Part shown: positions 61,930 to 64,000 of the stretch, piece after piece | Layout: every line of letters starts with the position of its first letter | Numbering within the stretch: the stretch's first letter is position 1 | NCBI RefSeq assembly: GCF_022879595.1 | Contig: NZ_CP084266.1 | Location: 1,054,001 to 1,118,000 of the forward strand | Length of the DNA: 64,000 bases | Direction: 5' to 3' | From: Caballeronia sp. Lep1P3 | Lineage (GTDB): Bacteria; Pseudomonadota; Gammaproteobacteria; Burkholderiales; Burkholderiaceae | Made by a program: the position numbers and the translations under genes | The notes under the pieces: model-generated | Database searches by the model: none | What the model saw: the letters and a program-made list of their open reading frames with translations, nothing else | What the model was told of the DNA's origin: nothing

Positions 61930-63714
61930 TCAGTGCGAATGCCGCGGATTGCCGCGCGTCTCGATCACCTTGAGATACAGCGTCGCGGGTTCGAGACAGC
62001 CGCCTGTCGATAACTGTCCGACCGTCTGGCGGTAAAGCTCTTGCCACGGCGTCTGCGCGACGGGCGCGGCGAAAGCGGCCTGCTCGCGGCGGCTTTCGAG
62101 TTCCGCTTCGTCGAGCAACACGTTCACCGAGCGCGCGTTGAGATCGACGCGTATGCGGTCGTTCGTGCGCAAGAGCGCGAGCCCGCCGCCGATAGCCGCT
62201 TCCGGCGACATGTTCAATATCGACGGACTCGCGGAGGTGCCGCTCTGACGGCCATCGCCCATGCAGGGCAACGAATCGATACCGCGCTTGATGAGTTCGG
62301 CCGGTGGCGCCATGTTGACGACTTCCGCGCTGCCGGGATAACCGACCGTGCCGCAGCCCCGAATCACCAGAATGCAGTGCTCGTCGATATTGAGCTCGGG
62401 ATCGTTGATGCGGTCGTGATAGTCCTCGGGACCGTCGAAGACGATGGCGCGCGCCTCGAACACGTTCTCCGCGCCGGGCGCGCTCAAATACGTCTTTGTG
62501 AATGCTTCGCCCACGACCGACATCTTCATGATCGCGCTGTCGAAGAAATTGCCCGAGAGCACCATGAAGCCCGCGCCGTGCTTGAGCGGATCATCCGGAG
62601 TCCGAATCACTTCGCGGTCCGCGACCGGCGCTTCATCGGCATGCTCGCCGATCATGCGGCCCGATACCGTCAGGCATTCGCGGCGCAAGAGGCCGGCGGC
62701 ATCCAGTTGACGCATCACGGCTGGCACCCCGCCCGCGCGGTGGAAGCTCTCGCCGAGGTACTCACCCGCAGGCATGCAATTGACAATGAGAGGCACTTGC
62801 TCGCCGTAACGCTGCCAGTCTTCGAGACTCAGCTCGATGCCCATATGCCGCGCAATCGCGATCAGATGCGGCGGGCAATTGGTCGACGCGCCGAGCGCGG
62901 AGGCAACGACGATCGCGTTGAGAAATGCATCGCGCGTCATGATCTTCGACGGGCGCAAGTCCTCGCGCACGACATCGACGATGCGCTTGCCCGTCGCATA
63001 AGCCATTTGCCCGCGCTCGCGATAGGCGGCGGGAATGCTCGCGCACGTCGGCAAGGACATGCCGAGCGCTTCCGCGAGGCTGTTCATCGAGAGCGCGGTG
63101 CCCATCGTGTTGCAGTGCCCGATGGACGGCGACGAGGCCGTCGTCAGTCGCATGAAGCCTTCGTAATCGATCTCGCCCGCAGCGAGCAGATTGCGCGCGT
63201 GCCAGATCACGGTGCCGGAACCGACGCGCTTGCCTCCGTACCATCCGTCGAGCATGGGACCGCCGGACAGCACGATGGCGGGCAAATCGACGGTGGCCGC
63301 CGCCATCAGACAGGCGGGCGTGGTCTTGTCGCAGCCGGTCGTGAGTACGACGCCATCGAGCGGAAAGCCGTGCAGGATCTCGACGAGGCCCAGATACGCG
63401 AGATTGCGGTCCAGCGCGGCGGTCGGACGGCGGCTCTGCTCCGCGAGCGGATGCACGGGGAACTCCATCGGAATGCCGCCTGCGTCGCGAATGCCGGCCT
63501 TCGTGCGCGCGGCCAGTTCGATGTGGTGACGATTACATGGCGCAAGATCGCTGCCCGTCTGCGCGATGCCGATGATAGGCCGGCCCGATTGCAGTTCCTC
63601 GCGCGTGAGGCCGTAATTCATGAAGCGCTCGACATAGAGCGCGGTCATGTCGGCATGCGAGGGATCGTCGAACCATTCCTGACTGCGCAGGCGGCGGGGT
63701 GTCTGTTGCGACAT
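61930..63714 (-). CDS. IlvD/Edd family dehydratase, probable sugar-acid dehydratase
   Basis: 594 residues. [2Fe-2S] ligands and dehydratase motifs: SDLAPCNRHHIELA, TGCDKTTPACLMAAA, PSIGHCNTMGTALSMN, and later GSGVIAGDPL-like segments. Near the C-terminus, MGDGRQSGTSASPSILNMSPEAA is typical of the sugar-acid branch. The length and N-terminus (RSQEWFDDPSHADMTALY) fit L-arabonate or D-xylonate dehydratases better than IlvD of branched amino-acid synthesis. A LacI-type regulator gene lies upstream, with a LacI-type palindrome in between, as in pentose oxidation loci. Confidence 0.9.
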   Translation of the reverse strand: MSQQTPRRLRSQEWFDDPSHADMTALYVERFMNYGLTREELQSGRPIIGIAQTGSDLAPCNRHHIELAARTKAGIRDAGGIPMEFPVHPLAEQSRRPTAALDRNLAYLGLVEILHGFPLDGVVLTTGCDKTTPACLMAAATVDLPAIVLSGGPMLDGWYGGKRVGSGTVIWHARNLLAAGEIDYEGFMRLTTASSPSIGHCNTMGTALSMNSLAEALGMSLPTCASIPAAYRERGQMAYATGKRIVDVVREDLRPSKIMTRDAFLNAIVVASALGASTNCPPHLIAIARHMGIELSLEDWQRYGEQVPLIVNCMPAGEYLGESFHRAGGVPAVMRQLDAAGLLRRECLTVSGRMIGEHADEAPVADREVIRTPDDPLKHGAGFMVLSGNFFDSAIMKMSVVGEAFTKTYLSAPGAENVFEARAIVFDGPEDYHDRINDPELNIDEHCILVIRGCGTVGYPGSAEVVNMAPPAELIKRGIDSLPCMGDGRQSGTSASPSILNMSPEAAIGGGLALLRTNDRIRVDLNARSVNVLLDEAELESRREQAAFAAPVAQTPWQELYRQTVGQLSTGGCLEPATLYLKVIETRGNPRHSH

Positions 63715-63767
63715 GGCATCTCTCTTCAGTGAGGGGTTTCGCGGCGCGGCGCTCTCCCAAGCCTTCC

Positions 63768-63779
63768 GTTACCGGTAAC
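63768..63779. promoter_or_regulatory. LacI-family-type palindromic operator
   Basis: GTTACCGGTAAC, a perfect 12-base palindrome with the central CG of LacI-type operators, located 54 bases upstream of the dehydratase start and 43 past the regulator's stop. Confidence 0.7.
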
Positions 63780-63821
63780 ATCGCGAGTATGGTAGCACGC
63801 ATTGGCGCGGCGCTCGCGTGC

Positions 63822-64000
63822 TCAGGCGCTCGCGCGGGATACCACCTGATAGCCGATTCTGATGCGTTTGCTCGTGCGCCTGCCCGCGCCCTGATCGCGT
63901 TCTTGGAGCGCCGCAAGCAGCGCCTCTCCGGTGCGCAAGCCGATGCCATATGCGTCGACGGACACGGTCGTAATGGAAGGCATGCAGCATGCCGCGACTT
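63822..64000 (-). CDS. LacI-family regulator, C-terminal end
   Basis: Reading on the minus strand from the right edge, an open frame gives PSITTVSVDAYGIGLRTGEALLAALQ, then RRTSKRIRIGYQVVSRASA and a stop. This is the end of the LacI/GalR effector domain, where LGxxAAELLL-type and a final strand plus short basic tail are usual. Only about the last 59 residues are in the window, so the DNA-binding part is not seen. It likely represses the dehydratase gene through the palindrome between them. Confidence 0.8.
   Translation of the reverse strand, partial: VAACCMPSITTVSVDAYGIGLRTGEALLAALQERDQGAGRRTSKRIRIGYQVVSRASA

Noticed and set aside
62041..63732. A plus-strand open frame of about 560 codons
   Set aside because: Antisense of the IlvD/Edd dehydratase gene, which has clear catalytic motifs.
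1..64000. CRISPR arrays, rRNA genes, replication origin
   Set aside because: No regularly spaced identical repeats with unique spacers, no rRNA sequence and no origin-like cluster were seen.

Overview
The window is high-GC chromosomal or replicon DNA from a member of the Burkholderiaceae, most likely Caballeronia or Paraburkholderia. This is inferred from the Burkholderia-type porin, a DUF4148 protein, an HU protein with a histone-H1-like tail, a lone Anbu/BPH proteasome homologue, and a complete selenocysteine/formate-dehydrogenase locus. No database search was possible, so the genus is an inference.

Layout. 1-5.4 kb: end of a tannase/feruloyl esterase, a DUF2934 gene, a truncated nickel/cobalt transporter, a small copper module (DUF2946, an outer-membrane-like protein, CopC), a PCC/DUF296 gene and a TauE/SafE exporter. 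5.4-9.05 kb: a gene-poor, IS-scarred stretch. An intact IS5-family element (TTAA target duplication) sits directly upstream of a chemoreceptor gene whose 3' half has been replaced by an IS1182-type remnant. 9.06-12.7 kb: a minus-strand operon encoding a photoactive-yellow-protein homologue, a PAS-GGDEF protein and a GGDEF-EAL protein. 12.8-16.4 kb: an otnC-like pseudogene, a LuxR-type response regulator facing a hybrid kinase with an apparent frameshift, and a DUF4148 gene. 17-18.4 kb: a Tat-type exported protein made of exactly seven 56-residue repeats.

18.7-32.2 kb is metabolic: a PaoABC-like molybdenum oxidoreductase, an AraC regulator with a sugar/polyol ABC transporter, short-chain dehydrogenase and FGGY kinase (probable pentitol/pentulose use), then an HMG-CoA-lyase-like enzyme with a class III CoA-transferase. 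32.7-44.8 kb is a selenium/formate locus on the minus strand: tRNA-Sec, two DedA-type membrane proteins, selB, selA, fdhE and the three formate dehydrogenase subunits. The catalytic subunit is read through an in-frame UGA. The window therefore holds the Sec tRNA, its synthase (SelA), its elongation factor (SelB) and the client enzyme; selD is not seen.

45-64 kb is ordinary chromosomal content: YihY/BrkB membrane protein, porin with a strong terminator, GDPD, Anbu, an exonuclease-GIY-YIG fusion, SDR/LysR pair, HU, an endonuclease/exonuclease/phosphatase gene overlapping a phospholipase D-VTT gene, aldo/keto reductase, LysE exporter, small proteins, an MBL-fold lipoprotein, and an IlvD/Edd dehydratase with a LacI-type regulator running off the right edge and a LacI-type operator between them.
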